In this document: positions 9,019 through 17,770 of the stretch, piece after piece | Layout of the letters: every line of letters begins with the position of its first letter | Numbering within the stretch: position 1 is the stretch's first letter | Origin: Pseudomonas eutrophicaquae | GTDB taxonomy: Bacteria > Pseudomonadota > Gammaproteobacteria > Pseudomonadales > Pseudomonadaceae | Assembly: GCF_023544715.1 (NCBI RefSeq) | Contig: NZ_JAMJEZ010000010.1 | Span: 1 to 64,000, forward strand | DNA: 64,000 nt | Direction of reading: 5' to 3' | The notes under the pieces: model-generated | What the model was told of the DNA's origin: nothing | Database searches by the model: none | The model's input: only the letters and a program-made list of their open reading frames with translations | Translations under genes and position numbers: made by a program

Positions 9019-9048
9019 AAAAAGCCCCAGCACAGGGCCGGGGCTTTT
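9019..9048 (-). terminator. terminator of the tRNA-Phe transcript
   Basis: AAAAAGCCCC and GGGGCTTTT flank a short loop. Read on the minus strand the hairpin lies 10 nt past the tRNA 3' end and is followed by a run of T. It would also stop transcription coming from the chemoreceptor gene on the plus strand. Confidence 0.8.
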
Positions 9049-9057
9049 CGAAATTTG

Positions 9058-9133
9058 TGGTGCCCAGGGACGGAATCGAACCGCCGACACGGGGATTTTC
9101 AATCCCCTGCTCTACCAACTGAGCTACCTGGGC
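9058..9133 (-). tRNA. tRNA-Phe (GAA), second copy in the transcript
   Basis: This is a 76-nt tRNA on the minus strand. The acceptor stem GCCCAGG pairs with CCTGGGC, the anticodon loop is TTGAAAA with anticodon GAA, the T-arm is GGTTCGATTCC, and the CCA end is encoded. It is identical to the copy 29 nt upstream and probably shares its promoter. Confidence 0.97.
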
Positions 9134-9162
9134 CAATCTGTTGCGGAACCACTTATGTTAAG

Positions 9163-9238
9163 TGGTGCCCAGGGACGGAATCGAACCGCCGACACGGGGA
9201 TTTTCAATCCCCTGCTCTACCAACTGAGCTACCTGGGC
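9163..9238 (-). tRNA. tRNA-Phe (GAA), first copy in the transcript
   Basis: This 76-nt tRNA has the same sequence as its neighbour: anticodon GAA in loop TTGAAAA and an encoded CCA. It is the promoter-proximal copy. The spacer to the second copy is 29 nt and is presumably removed by tRNA processing. Confidence 0.97.
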
Positions 9239-9251
9239 AACAACGGGCGGC

Positions 9252-9280
9252 ATTAAACCGCCATCCCGTTGCTACGTCAA
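9252..9280 (-). promoter_or_regulatory. sigma-70 promoter of the tRNA-Phe pair
   Basis: On the minus strand TTGACG (9275-9280) is followed after 17 nt by TTTAAT (9252-9257). Transcription would begin a few bases before the first tRNA. A GC-rich stretch lies between the -10 and the tRNA, as in stringently controlled stable-RNA promoters. Confidence 0.7.
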
Positions 9281-9323
9281 CTGCTGCCGGCAAAAAAGCG
9301 CGGTTTTATGAACTTTCCCGCCA

Positions 9324-10220
9324 CTAAACCACTGTTGCGGTTGTAGTAGGGGTTTCGCGGGTCTTCGACCTGGGCTTGACCGCTTGCGCGGGCAGAGGCT
9401 TGAGTCTCGCCGCCACGCCCGTCCCAGGCGTGTGCTCTGGTGTCCAGGCGTCGAGCAACACGACCCTGGCACTGTTCTGATCCCTCGGCAGCGAGCAACC
9501 GCAGTTGCGGGCATAGGTGCCAGCGCTCGTTGAGCGTCTTGGGCACCACGGCCCAGCAGCCGGAGCAGCGCTGCGAGGGTTTGAGTTGGCGGGTGAAGGC
9601 CAGATGCAGCCGAGTACCAGCTTCTGCCGCTTTGTACTGGAGCATCTGGTGCGCCATGCCGAACCCGGCCGAAAGGATCTCCCGGTTGAGCCCAGCCTTC
9701 TGCCGCACGCGCCGGCCCGGTGCTTCGACCGTGCCTTTGGCGCTGCGGCTCATGTTTTTCGGTGCCAGCTCCTCGGTGGCGATCAGCGCGCAGCGCTGCA
9801 CCAGGGCCGAGGTTTCCCGGTGGATGAAGTCCCGGCGACGGTCGGCAATGCGCTGATGCAGCCGGGCGATCTGCTGGGACAGCAGGCGGTAACGGTGCGA
9901 GCCGCGCCGCTTCCGAGCCCGTTGACGTTGCAGGTCGGCCAGCCGGGGTAGCGCCTCGCGCAGCCAGCGTGGGTTACTGAGGGCGCTGCCATCGTCGAAG
10001 TTCGCCCAGTGTGCCAGGCCGAAGTCGACGCCTACGGCTTCGTCGCCGGTGCGCTGCCGGGCACAGGCCGACGTGGGCACTCGCAGGGTGATCGAGGCGG
10101 TCCACTGGTCCTCGCCAGTGGCCGCATTGCGGCGGCGACTGAGGGCCAGGTCGTTGGGCGTGAATTCGGCAAAACGGTGGCGTCCGCGCAGGCGGATCAT
10201 CATGGCGTCCTTGCCGCTGC
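9324..10220 (-). pseudogene. tnpB: tnpB (RNA-guided nuclease of IS605), 5'-truncated and frameshifted
   Basis: The reading frame keeps RuvC-I (VGVDFGLAHWANF), RuvC-II (IATEELAPKNM) and the first zinc-finger pair (CSGC). After HLCP the frame is wrong. Dropping one extra base near 9507 restores NCGCSLPRDQNSARVV, which supplies the second zinc-finger pair and the RuvC-III Asp, and this corrected frame stops at 9324. The uncorrected frame runs on to 9277 with an unrelated tail. The N-terminal third is missing, and the open frame continues to 10419 only as antisense of tnpA. TnpB is normally a transposon-associated guide-RNA nuclease; this copy should be inactive. Confidence 0.85.
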
Positions 10221-10232
10221 CCAGCCGCAGGG

Positions 10233-10545
10233 TGCCTGGCGTTGCGAGCTGCTGGAGTTTGGCGGCGAGGCAGATCACGTCCATTTGCTGCTTGATATAC
10301 ACCCGGCGCTTGACATCTCTGTGCTGATCAACAACCTGAAAACAGCCAGTGCCCGGCGCGCTCGCGGTCGTTTTGCCAGCCACCTGGCGGCCTTCTACCA
10401 CAAGCCAGTGTTCTGGCACCGCGCCTACTTTGTGGGCAGCGTGGGCGGCGAAACACTGGATACGGTGAGGGCTTATGTCGAGTCGCAGGGTACAGAGGAG
10501 TACGCCAGAAAAGGCGCAGAGCGTACGGTAACATCGTCCGCTTGA
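10233..10545 (+). pseudogene. tnpA: tnpA (Y1/HUH transposase of IS200/IS605), 5'-truncated
   Basis: The C-terminal part of an IS200-like single-strand transposase survives. The HUH motif is HVHLLL (His codons at 10276 and 10282), and FWHRAYFVGSVGG and VRAYVESQ follow, the latter holding the probable catalytic Tyr. The N-terminal portion is missing, and the open frame upstream of about 10225 is antisense to tnpB and not transposase-like. Confidence 0.8.
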
Positions 10546-10575
10546 CCCCCTACTGGCCTACGGCCTAGCAGGGGG
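10546..10575. repeat. subterminal hairpin of the IS200/IS605 element
   Basis: CCCCCT and AGGGGG form the base, and CT/AG then GGCC/GGCC close the upper stem with one mismatch and one bulged base. This shape is typical of the terminal structures recognised by Y1 transposases. It begins immediately after the tnpA stop. Confidence 0.55.
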
Positions 10576-10592
10576 AATGCGCGGGCAGGTGT

Positions 10593-10865
10593 TCAGGCAC
10601 TTGGCGGGACGTAACCTTCGGCCTGGGCGTATTCCTCACCGCTGAGGAACTTGTCCATCTCCGCCTGGATGAACCGGCGATCCTCGGCGTTCATCATGTT
10701 CAGGCGCCGCTCGTTGATCAGCATGGTCTGGTGCTTCTGCCACTCCTCCCAAGCCTTTTTCGATACATGCTGGAAGATGTCCTCACCCTTGGGACCGGGG
10801 TAGGGTGGGCGGTCGAGGCCCTGGAGTTCTTCCTGATACTTGCGGCAGATCACCATGCGGGTCAT
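10593..10865 (-). CDS. yggX: Fe(2+)-trafficking protein YggX
   Basis: This 90-residue cytoplasmic protein is linked to iron handling and protection of Fe-S clusters from oxidation. The family signature is clear: [17 protein letters not shown] at the start, [20 protein letters not shown] in the middle and an acidic C-terminus. Its length matches the family. The ATG overlaps the stop of mutY by four bases (ATGA), so it is translated from the mutY message. The pairing is logical, since MutY carries a 4Fe-4S cluster. Confidence 0.97.
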   Translation of the reverse strand: MTRMVICRKYQEELQGLDRPPYPGPKGEDIFQHVSKKAWEEWQKHQTMLINERRLNMMNAEDRRFIQAEMDKFLSGEEYAQAEGYVPPSA

Positions 10866-11956
10866 AGCGGCTCTCCTGAAGCGGGGGTTAGGTGCAAGGA
10901 TGCGCGTTCGAGCAGTTTCTTGACCGGTGCGGCCAGGCCCAGACGCGGCGGGTTGGCGAGCTTATACCAGAGCCAGTCGCCTTCGGCCACGCAGGTGCCC
11001 TGCGGCACGGCCTCGATCAGTTGCGCGTCGATGTGCAGCTGAAAGTGGCTGAAGGTGTGGCTGAGGGTGGTCAGCGGCTGCGGGGTGCCAAGCGTTAGTG
11101 CGTGCTGGCGGGCTAGCTGCGCCAGTGCCCCCGGCTGTGCCGGTTCCAGCTCCGGCAGGCTCCACAGCCCGCCCCACAGCCCGCTGGAGGGGCGGCGATA
11201 GAGTAGGATAGCGCCCTGGCCATCGTGCAGCAGCGGCATCAGCGTGTGCTTTTGCGGCAACGCCTTGCGCGGCTTGGGCGTGGGGAAGTCGCGCTCCCGG
11301 CCCAGCGCATGGGCGCGGCAATCCTGGGCCAGCGGGCAGAGTAGGCAGCTTGGCTTGCTGCGGGTACACAGGGTCGCGCCGAGATCCATCATCGCCTGGG
11401 TGTAGTGATTGGCCCGAAGGCTTGGGATGAGATGCTCGGCGGCAGCCCATAGCCGGGCAGCCACGGCGCTTTCACCGGGGTAGCCGGGCTCGGCTAGGTA
11501 GCGGGCCAGCACGCGCTTGACGTTGCCATCAAGGATCGGCGCACGCAGGCCCATGCTGATGCTGGCAATCGCCCCGGCGGTGGAGCGGCCGATGCCGGGC
11601 AGCGCGGCCAGCGCCTCGACCGAGCGCGGGAACTCGCCGCCATGCTGCGCGACCACCTGCTGCGCGGCGCGGTGCAGGTTGCGGGCGCGGCTGTAGTAGC
11701 CGAGCCCGGTCCACAGGTGCAGCACCTCATCCTCGCTGGCCGCCGCCAGCGCCTGCACGGTGGGGAAGGCGGCCATGAAGCGCGGGTAGTAGCCGAGCAC
11801 GGTGGCCACCTGGGTCTGCTGCAGCATGATTTCTGACACCCAGACCCGGTAGGGGGTGATGTCCTGCTGCCAGGGCAGGTCGTGGCGGCCGTGGCGGTCG
11901 AACCAGCTGAGCACCCGTTCGGCAAAGTCGCTGGCAAGGAAATGACTGTCGTACAT
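10862..11956 (-). CDS. mutY: A/G-specific adenine DNA glycosylase MutY
   Basis: This 364-residue enzyme removes adenine mispaired with 8-oxoguanine. The N-terminal HhH-GPD region has [14 protein letters not shown] and the helix-hairpin-helix [13 protein letters not shown] followed by the catalytic Asp region ([12 protein letters not shown]). The iron-sulfur loop shows the spacing C-x6-C-x2-C-x5-C ([17 protein letters not shown]). Residues of about 230-360 form the Nudix-like 8-oxoG recognition domain. The ATG at 11956 is preferred over the TTG two codons upstream. It overlaps yggX by four bases and follows the AsmA-like gene after 12 bp. Confidence 0.97.
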   Translation of the reverse strand: MYDSHFLASDFAERVLSWFDRHGRHDLPWQQDITPYRVWVSEIMLQQTQVATVLGYYPRFMAAFPTVQALAAASEDEVLHLWTGLGYYSRARNLHRAAQQVVAQHGGEFPRSVEALAALPGIGRSTAGAIASISMGLRAPILDGNVKRVLARYLAEPGYPGESAVAARLWAAAEHLIPSLRANHYTQAMMDLGATLCTRSKPSCLLCPLAQDCRAHALGRERDFPTPKPRKALPQKHTLMPLLHDGQGAILLYRRPSSGLWGGLWSLPELEPAQPGALAQLARQHALTLGTPQPLTTLSHTFSHFQLHIDAQLIEAVPQGTCVAEGDWLWYKLANPPRLGLAAPVKKLLERASLHLTPASGEPL

Positions 11957-11968
11957 GGTCAAGATCCG

Positions 11969-14221
11969 TTAGCGGCGGAACAGCCCGCGCAGGGCGTCCT
12001 TGAGTTCCGGGCTGAGCTTGTCGCCGAGTTTCTCGTCGAGCTTCTCTTCGAGCTTTTCCTCCAGCCGGCTGCCGGCCAGCTGGCGGGCGATCTCGCCGAG
12101 ACCTTCGCTGTCGAGGCGGCAGGCGCGCGCGCCCAGCTCCAGCGGGCCGCGACAATGCAGCGGCCAGGCGATGCCGGCGTAGCGCGGATTGACCTGGCAG
12201 GCCGGATCGGGCATCGCGCGCTGATCACCTTCCAGCGTCACGCCGAGGCGGTAATCCAGCCCCAGCACGCGCAGGTCGATGTCCCCGGCGCCCTTGACGG
12301 TCAGTCCGGGCAACCGCGCGAGCAGATCGTCACTGTGCGCCACGCCGTTTTGCAGGCGCAGGCTGCTGCTCAGGGTCTGCAGCGGGGTGTCGCGCTCGCT
12401 GAACGGCTGGGTCAGTGGCTTGCGGTTGAGCAGGGCGATGCCGCGGCACAGCTGCTGTTCGAGGTTGGCATCGTTCAGCGCGCCGTTATCGATCTGCAGG
12501 CGGGCGTTGCCGGCGAGGCTGCCGATCAGCACCTGTTCGCTGTTGCCGCGGGCGCTGAGCTCGGCCTGTAGCTGCAGGCTGCCACGCAGCGCCGGCGGTT
12601 CGCTGGGCTCCAGCTGTGTGAGCAGGCGGGCCAGATCGAGGCCGCTGCTGTGCAGGCGCAGGGCTAGTGTGGCGGGTGTTGCGCGGCTGTTCAGCTGGCC
12701 GGCCAGTTGCAGGCGGCCACCGAGCAGATCGGCCTGCGCGTCTTCAAGGCTCAGGCGCCCGTTACGGGCCTCGGCCTTGAGCGTGACCTGCTCGAAGGGC
12801 AGATCGCGCAGGGTCAGCTGGTTGAGTGCCAGCTCCAGTCGGCCATTCAGGCGGCGCAGGCTGGCCGGGTCAAGCAGCGGCTCGGCACTCCAGCGCTCCT
12901 CGGTGGGCACGGCGGGCAGGGCGCTGCTGCTGGCGCCGGCGCTCGCGCGGGCTGTTGTGGGCGCACGGGGGGCGCTGGGTGTGCCCGTATCAGCGGTGGC
13001 GCGCTCGTCGCTCGCCTGGGGCGCGAGGTAGCGGTCCAGATTCAGACGATTGCCGGCCAGGGTCAGCTCCAGCCGGGGCGGCTCGCTCAGGGTCAGCTGC
13101 AGCTGGCCGTCCAGCTGGCTGTCGTCGAGTTGCAAGCGCAGGTCCTGCAGACGCAGCTGCTCGGGGCTTGCCTGAATCCGGCTGGCCAGCGCGACCTGGC
13201 GCAGGGCCTGCTCGTCGGCCATCGCCGGCAGCGTCTGCCTCAGTTGCTGCAGCAGGGCGCGCAGATCAAAGGCAGCGATGGACAGCTCGCCGCTCAGGCG
13301 CGGCGCCTCACCGCCTTGCAGCTCAAGCTGGCCGAGCAAGCTGAGCTGGTTGGCATCCATATGCAGCTTTTGTGCGCTGAGCGTGCGGCGGGCGGTGTCC
13401 AGCTGCAGGTCGCCGCGCAGGCGCAGATCCAGCGGCTGGCCGTTGAGGGCGCTGCTGGTCAGATCGCCGCGCAGGTCGGTGGCCTCCAGGCGCAAGATGC
13501 GCAGCCCTGCGTCAAATTGCAGGGTGCTTTGCAGGCTCAAGCGCGCTTGCAGCGCCGGCTGGTTCAGGCTCAGGTGGCCGCTGGCGCGCAGGTCAGCCGG
13601 GTTGTCGGCGGCCAGTGCGCTGCTCTGCAGCTGTAGCCCCTGCAGGCTGAGCTGCTGGCCGCTGGCCAGATCGCGGTAGTCGATGCGGGCGTTGTTCAGC
13701 GTCAGACCGTCGATACGCAGGGTGGCGCTGGGCGCTGAGGCGGCAGGCACATTTTCCATGCTGCGGGTATCGCTGGCGCTCGGGCGAGCCGGGGCATCGG
13801 TGGACTTACCGGCACTGCCGCCTGCGGTCAGCGGCAGCTCCCAGTTGCCCCGCCCGTTGTGGCCGCGCACCAGATCCAGTTGCAGGCCCTCGACGCGCAG
13901 GGCATCCATCTGAATATCCCGGCGCAGCAGCGGCAGCAGCTGCACGGCGATCCCCAGCTCGTCGATGTGCAGCAGCGTCTGCGCTGGATCGCGGCCAGCC
14001 AGCTGCAGATCGCGCAGCTCAAGGCCCAGCCAGGGGAACAGCCGCCAGCTGATCGGCCCGCGCAGCTCGATGTCCAGCCCGCTGCGGGCCTGGATCTGGC
14101 TGCGGATCTGCGCCTTGTAATCGTTGGGGTCAAACAGCTGTACCAGCGCCAGCGCGCCGAGCAGCAGCAGGATCAGCAGTCCGGCGATCAGCGCGCCGCT
14201 AAGGCGCAGGGCGCGGTTCAT
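11969..14221 (-). CDS. AsmA-family protein (inner-membrane anchored, periplasmic)
   Basis: This 750-residue member of the AsmA group is associated in other bacteria with outer-membrane lipid transport and assembly. One N-terminal membrane helix (about 8-30, GALIAGLLILLLLGALALVQ) is followed by the family-like FDPNDYKAQIRSQIQARSGL. A long periplasmic region is built of short amphipathic beta-strands and ends with a C-terminal AsmA domain (about 560-720). The ATG at 14221 overlaps the stop of the preceding acetyltransferase (ATGA); the longer open frame upstream is out-of-frame reading of that gene. The last 40 residues are Lys/Glu/Leu repeats (EEKLEEKLDEKLGDKL), an amphipathic charged helix. 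Confidence 0.88.
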   Translation of the reverse strand: MNRALRLSGALIAGLLILLLLGALALVQLFDPNDYKAQIRSQIQARSGLDIELRGPISWRLFPWLGLELRDLQLAGRDPAQTLLHIDELGIAVQLLPLLRRDIQMDALRVEGLQLDLVRGHNGRGNWELPLTAGGSAGKSTDAPARPSASDTRSMENVPAASAPSATLRIDGLTLNNARIDYRDLASGQQLSLQGLQLQSSALAADNPADLRASGHLSLNQPALQARLSLQSTLQFDAGLRILRLEATDLRGDLTSSALNGQPLDLRLRGDLQLDTARRTLSAQKLHMDANQLSLLGQLELQGGEAPRLSGELSIAAFDLRALLQQLRQTLPAMADEQALRQVALASRIQASPEQLRLQDLRLQLDDSQLDGQLQLTLSEPPRLELTLAGNRLNLDRYLAPQASDERATADTGTPSAPRAPTTARASAGASSSALPAVPTEERWSAEPLLDPASLRRLNGRLELALNQLTLRDLPFEQVTLKAEARNGRLSLEDAQADLLGGRLQLAGQLNSRATPATLALRLHSSGLDLARLLTQLEPSEPPALRGSLQLQAELSARGNSEQVLIGSLAGNARLQIDNGALNDANLEQQLCRGIALLNRKPLTQPFSERDTPLQTLSSSLRLQNGVAHSDDLLARLPGLTVKGAGDIDLRVLGLDYRLGVTLEGDQRAMPDPACQVNPRYAGIAWPLHCRGPLELGARACRLDSEGLGEIARQLAGSRLEEKLEEKLDEKLGDKLSPELKDALRGLFRR

Positions 14222-14631
14222 GCCGGGGCCTGCGCGCTGCGATCCAGCACCAGCCCGAGGCGCACTGCCCAGGCCTGGGCATCGAGCTGCTCGGGCGGCA
14301 CGACCAGGCGCAGGGGCATGCCTGCAGTCTCGGCCTGCTGGCGGGCAGCGGCGACCAGGCGGGTGGCCACGCCGCGCCCGCGGGTCAGTTTGCGCACGCA
14401 CAGGTGCGACAGTCGCCAGCCCTGGGCGTCCTGCATCAGCCAGGCCGCGCCCAGCAGGCGATCATTGAAACGCCCGGCAATCAGCTGGCCGGCGGCAAGG
14501 CCAGCCTCGATCAGCGCCTCGGCCGAGGCGTGGGGCGGCAGCAGCCAGGCCGGGGCATCGGCGTAGATTTTCGCCAGATCAAGGCGATCCTGGGTGCTGG
14601 GCTGGGTGAGGTGTTCGACGATGACGGGCAT
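14218..14631 (-). CDS. PanZ/PanM-like GNAT protein (acetyl-CoA sensor)
   Basis: This 137-residue GNAT-fold protein resembles PanZ, which in Escherichia coli binds acetyl-CoA and promotes PanD (aspartate decarboxylase) maturation in pantothenate synthesis. The visible features are DLAKIYADAPAWLLPP near the N-terminus, GRFNDRLLGAAWL and the acetyl-CoA loop LCVRKLTRGRGVATRLV. The ATG at 14631 was chosen because GAGGAG lies six nt upstream; an in-frame start 16 codons earlier lacks such support. It overlaps the AsmA-like gene by four bases. The family is firm; the PanZ function is inferred from resemblance, and panD is not in the window. Confidence 0.75.
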   Translation of the reverse strand: MPVIVEHLTQPSTQDRLDLAKIYADAPAWLLPPHASAEALIEAGLAAGQLIAGRFNDRLLGAAWLMQDAQGWRLSHLCVRKLTRGRGVATRLVAAARQQAETAGMPLRLVVPPEQLDAQAWAVRLGLVLDRSAQAPA

Positions 14632-14749
14632 GGCAGGCTCCTCAAGATGATCGGGGGATTGTATGTGTTTGCGCGCCATTGTGCCGATGGCCTGCCGGGC
14701 GTGCCGCCTGCGTCCGGCGCGTCGGTAGCCCGCGATGGCGGGCGCGGCC

Positions 14750-14755
14750 TATAAT
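14750..14755 (+). promoter_or_regulatory. -10 element before hisB
   Basis: A perfect TATAAT lies 39 nt before the hisB ATG. No recognisable -35 occurs at 16-18 nt, where the sequence is GC-rich, so this is only a candidate, possibly activator-dependent. Confidence 0.4.
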
Positions 14756-14794
14756 GGCCGCCCAATTTCGCCCCGTGATTCTGTGGAGCTGGCA

Positions 14795-15388
14795 ATGGCC
14801 GAACGCAAGGCGTCCGTCGAGCGCAACACCCTGGAAACCCAGATCAAGGTGTCCATCAATCTGGATGGCACCGGCAAGGCCCGATTCGACATCGGCGTGC
14901 CTTTCCTCGAGCACATGCTCGACCAGATCGCCCGCCACGGGCTGATCGATCTGGACATCGAGTGCAAGGGTGACCTGCATATCGACGACCACCACACCGT
15001 CGAGGATGTCGGCATCACCCTGGGGCAGGCCTTCGCCCGCGCTGTTGGCGACAAGAAGGGCATGACCCGCTACGGCCACTCCTATGTGCCGCTGGATGAG
15101 GCGCTGTCGCGGGTGGTGATCGACTTCTCCGGCCGCCCCGGCCTGACCATGAACGTGCCCTATACCCGCGCCACGGTCGGTGGTTTTGATGTCGATCTGT
15201 TCCAGGAATTCTTCCAGGGCTTCGTCAACCATGCCCAGGTGACCCTGCACATCGACAACCTGCGCGGCACCAACACTCACCACCAGATCGAGACGGTGTT
15301 CAAGGCCTTTGGCCGCGCCCTGCGCATGGCGCTGGAGCTGGACCCGCGCATGGCCGGGCAGATGCCCTCGACCAAGGGGTGCCTCTGA
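14795..15388 (+). CDS. hisB: imidazoleglycerol-phosphate dehydratase HisB
   Basis: This 197-residue enzyme performs the sixth step of histidine synthesis, dehydrating imidazole glycerol phosphate. It is the monofunctional form without the phosphatase domain found in enterobacteria. The metal-binding signatures are visible: [23 protein letters not shown] and, near the end, [25 protein letters not shown] lies six nt before the chosen ATG, and the in-frame start 20 codons upstream falls in the promoter region. It overlaps hisH by one base. Confidence 0.98.
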   Translation: MAERKASVERNTLETQIKVSINLDGTGKARFDIGVPFLEHMLDQIARHGLIDLDIECKGDLHIDDHHTVEDVGITLGQAFARAVGDKKGMTRYGHSYVPLDEALSRVVIDFSGRPGLTMNVPYTRATVGGFDVDLFQEFFQGFVNHAQVTLHIDNLRGTNTHHQIETVFKAFGRALRMALELDPRMAGQMPSTKGCL

Positions 15389-16026
15389 TGCAGACCGTCG
15401 CCGTCATCGACTACGGCATGGGCAATCTGCACTCGGTGGCCAAGGCGCTTGAGCACGTCGGCGCCGGCCGGGTGCTGGTGACCAGCGACGCGCAGACCAT
15501 CCGCGAAGCCGACCGCGTGGTGTTCCCCGGCGTCGGCGCGATCCGCGACTGCATGGCTGAAATCCGTCGCCTGGGCTTTGATGCGCTGGTGCGCGAGGTC
15601 AGCCAGGATCGGCCGTTTCTGGGCATCTGTGTCGGCATGCAGGCGCTGATGGAGCACAGCGAGGAGAACGGCGGGGTCGATTGCATCGGCCTGTTCCCCG
15701 GTCAGGTGCGCTTCTTCGGCAAGGACATGGTCGAGGCCGGTGAACACCTCAAGGTGCCGCACATGGGCTGGAACCAGGTGTTCCACGATGGCGACCACCC
15801 GCTGTGGCACGAGATTCCCGATGGCGGGCGCTTCTACTTCGTGCACAGCTACTACGTCGAGGCCGGCAACCCGGCGCAGGTCGCCGGGCACGGTCACTAC
15901 GGCAAGCGCTTTGCCGCCGCGCTGGCTGACGGTTCGCGCTTTGCCGTGCAGTTTCACCCGGAAAAGAGCCATACCCACGGTCTGCAGCTGCTGCAGAACT
16001 TCATCGCCTGGGATGGCCGCCGCTAA
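15388..16026 (+). CDS. hisH: imidazole glycerol phosphate synthase, glutaminase subunit HisH
   Basis: This 212-residue class I glutamine amidotransferase supplies ammonia to HisF. The nucleophile Cys sits in [13 protein letters not shown] and the His/Glu of the triad in [10 protein letters not shown]; the oxyanion-side motif [11 protein letters not shown] is also present. The start codon overlaps the hisB stop (TGATG), indicating coupled translation. A gap of 151 bp separates it from hisA. Confidence 0.98.
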   Translation: MQTVAVIDYGMGNLHSVAKALEHVGAGRVLVTSDAQTIREADRVVFPGVGAIRDCMAEIRRLGFDALVREVSQDRPFLGICVGMQALMEHSEENGGVDCIGLFPGQVRFFGKDMVEAGEHLKVPHMGWNQVFHDGDHPLWHEIPDGGRFYFVHSYYVEAGNPAQVAGHGHYGKRFAAALADGSRFAVQFHPEKSHTHGLQLLQNFIAWDGRR

Positions 16027-16177
16027 TGTGCAGGGCGGCAGTGCGCTGCCGCCGCTGCGCCTGATTGTGCTGGCCGCCCGCCGTATTTTGCTACCTGCGG
16101 GCGAGCGCACGAGACGCACCCCCGATTCGCCTGCGCTCGCTGCCTGACGCGAGCCCGGACACTTAGAGGTTTCAATC

Positions 16178-16915
16178 ATGCTGATCATCCCCGCAATCGA
16201 TCTCAAGGACGGTGCCTGCGTGCGTCTGCGCCAGGGCCTGATGGACGACGCCACGGTGTTCTCCGACGACCCGGTGGCGATGGCTGCCAAATGGGTGGAG
16301 GCCGGCTGCCGCCGCCTGCACCTGGTCGATCTCAATGGCGCCTTCGAGGGCAAGCCGGTCAACGGCGAGGTGGTCACCGCCATCGCCGCGCGCTACCCGA
16401 ACCTGCCGATCCAGATCGGTGGCGGCATCCGCTCGCTGGAAACCATCGAGCACTATGTGCGCGCCGGGGTCAGCTACGTGATCATCGGCACCAAGGCGGT
16501 CAAGCAGCCGGAATTTGTCACCGAGGCCTGCAAGGCCTTCCCCGGCAAGGTGATCGTCGGTCTGGATGCCAAGGATGGCTTTGTCGCCACCGACGGCTGG
16601 GCGGAAGTCTCCAGCGTGCAGGCCACCGATCTGGCCAAGCGCTTCGAGGCCGATGGCGTCGCAGCGATCGTCTACACCGACATCGCCAAGGACGGGATGA
16701 TGCAGGGCTGCAACGTCGAGGCCACCGTGGCGCTGGCCAACGCCAGCCGCATCCCGGTGATCGCCTCCGGCGGCATCCATAATATTGGTGACATCCAGAA
16801 GCTGCTGGACACCCGCAACGCCGGCATCGTCGGCGCTATCACTGGCCGGGCGATCTATGAGGGCACGCTGGACGTGGCCCAGGCCCAGGCGCTGTGCGAC
16901 GGGTTCGGGGGGTAA
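16178..16915 (+). CDS. hisA: phosphoribosylformimino-AICAR-phosphate isomerase HisA
   Basis: This 245-residue (beta/alpha)8 isomerase acts in histidine synthesis, opening the ring of ProFAR. The catalytic Asp near the N-terminus ([14 protein letters not shown]) and the second Asp in [12 protein letters not shown] are present, with the phosphate-binding GGGIRS and [10 protein letters not shown]. Its start has AGAGG nine nt upstream. It is separated from hisF by five bases. Confidence 0.98.
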   Translation: MLIIPAIDLKDGACVRLRQGLMDDATVFSDDPVAMAAKWVEAGCRRLHLVDLNGAFEGKPVNGEVVTAIAARYPNLPIQIGGGIRSLETIEHYVRAGVSYVIIGTKAVKQPEFVTEACKAFPGKVIVGLDAKDGFVATDGWAEVSSVQATDLAKRFEADGVAAIVYTDIAKDGMMQGCNVEATVALANASRIPVIASGGIHNIGDIQKLLDTRNAGIVGAITGRAIYEGTLDVAQAQALCDGFGG

Positions 16916-16920
16916 TCGCC

Positions 16921-17691
16921 ATGGCCCTCGCCAAACGCATCATTCCTTGCCTGGACGTGGACAACGGCCGCGTGGTCAAGGGCGTGCAGTTCGAGAACAT
17001 CCGCGATGCCGGTGACCCGGTGGAGATCGCCCGCCGCTACGACGAGCAGGGCGCTGACGAGATCACCTTCCTCGACATCACCGCCAGTTCCGACGGTCGC
17101 GACACCACCCTGCACACGGTGGAGCGCATGGCCAGCCAGGTGTTCATCCCGCTGACCGTCGGCGGGGGCGTGCGCAGCGTGCAGGACATCCGCAACCTGC
17201 TGAATGCCGGCGCCGACAAGGTGTCGATCAACACCGCGGCGGTGTTCACCCCGGAGTTCGTCCGCGAGGCGGCCGAGCGCTTCGGCTCGCAGTGCATCGT
17301 GGTGGCGATTGATGCCAAGAAGGTCTCCGCCCCCGGTGAGCCGGGCCGCTGGGAGATCTTCACCCACGGCGGGCGCAAACCGACTGGGCTGGATGCGGTG
17401 GCCTGGGCGCAGAAGATGGCCGACTACGGCGCCGGCGAGATCCTCTTGACCAGCATGGATCAGGATGGCGTCAAGCGTGGCTATGATCTCGGCGTGACCC
17501 GCGCGATCAGCGAGGCGGTGAGCATTCCGGTGATCGCCTCCGGTGGGGTGGGCAATCTGGAGCATCTGGCCGCCGGCATCCTCGAAGGCAAGGCCGACGC
17601 GGTGCTGGCGGCGAGCATCTTCCACTTTGGCGAGTACAGCATTCCCGAGGCCAAGGCCTACCTGGCCAGCCGCGGGATTGTGATGCGCTGA
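16921..17691 (+). CDS. hisF: imidazole glycerol phosphate synthase, cyclase subunit HisF
   Basis: This 256-residue (beta/alpha)8 cyclase works with HisH to make imidazole glycerol phosphate and AICAR. It begins [21 protein letters not shown] with catalytic Asp11, and the second catalytic Asp lies in [15 protein letters not shown]. Phosphate sites are GGGVRS and ASGGVGN. A GGGGGG run sits about eight nt upstream of the ATG. It is the last gene of hisBHAF. Confidence 0.98.
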   Translation: MALAKRIIPCLDVDNGRVVKGVQFENIRDAGDPVEIARRYDEQGADEITFLDITASSDGRDTTLHTVERMASQVFIPLTVGGGVRSVQDIRNLLNAGADKVSINTAAVFTPEFVREAAERFGSQCIVVAIDAKKVSAPGEPGRWEIFTHGGRKPTGLDAVAWAQKMADYGAGEILLTSMDQDGVKRGYDLGVTRAISEAVSIPVIASGGVGNLEHLAAGILEGKADAVLAASIFHFGEYSIPEAKAYLASRGIVMR

Positions 17692-17714
17692 GTGGTATAG
17701 GCAGTACAGGCTGT

Positions 17715-17750
17715 AAAAGCACAAGCCCGGGCCGTGACCCGGGCTTGTGC
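17715..17750 (-). terminator. terminator between convergent hisF and ctpA
   Basis: A 14-bp stem (GCACAAGCCCGGG...) with a four-base loop is followed on the minus strand by TTTT. It best ends the ctpA transcript and could act on hisF from the other side. Confidence 0.8.
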
Positions 17751-17770
17751 GTGTGGGGAGTCGCCTCGTC

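Larger units (their letters stand above)
9324..10575. mobile_element. decayed IS200/IS605-family element (internal deletion)
   Basis: Remnants of both element genes face away from each other: tnpB reading left and tnpA reading right. Both lack their 5' parts, as expected if one internal deletion removed the central region of a divergently arranged IS605-type element. An imperfect hairpin with a bulge lies just past tnpA at the right end. The left terminus could not be placed. The element sits about 45 bp upstream of the tRNA-Phe promoter. Confidence 0.75.

Noticed and set aside
9277-10419. Intact 380-residue TnpB nuclease
   Set aside because: The N-terminal part is antisense of tnpA, and the zinc finger and RuvC-III are restored only by removing one base near 9507.
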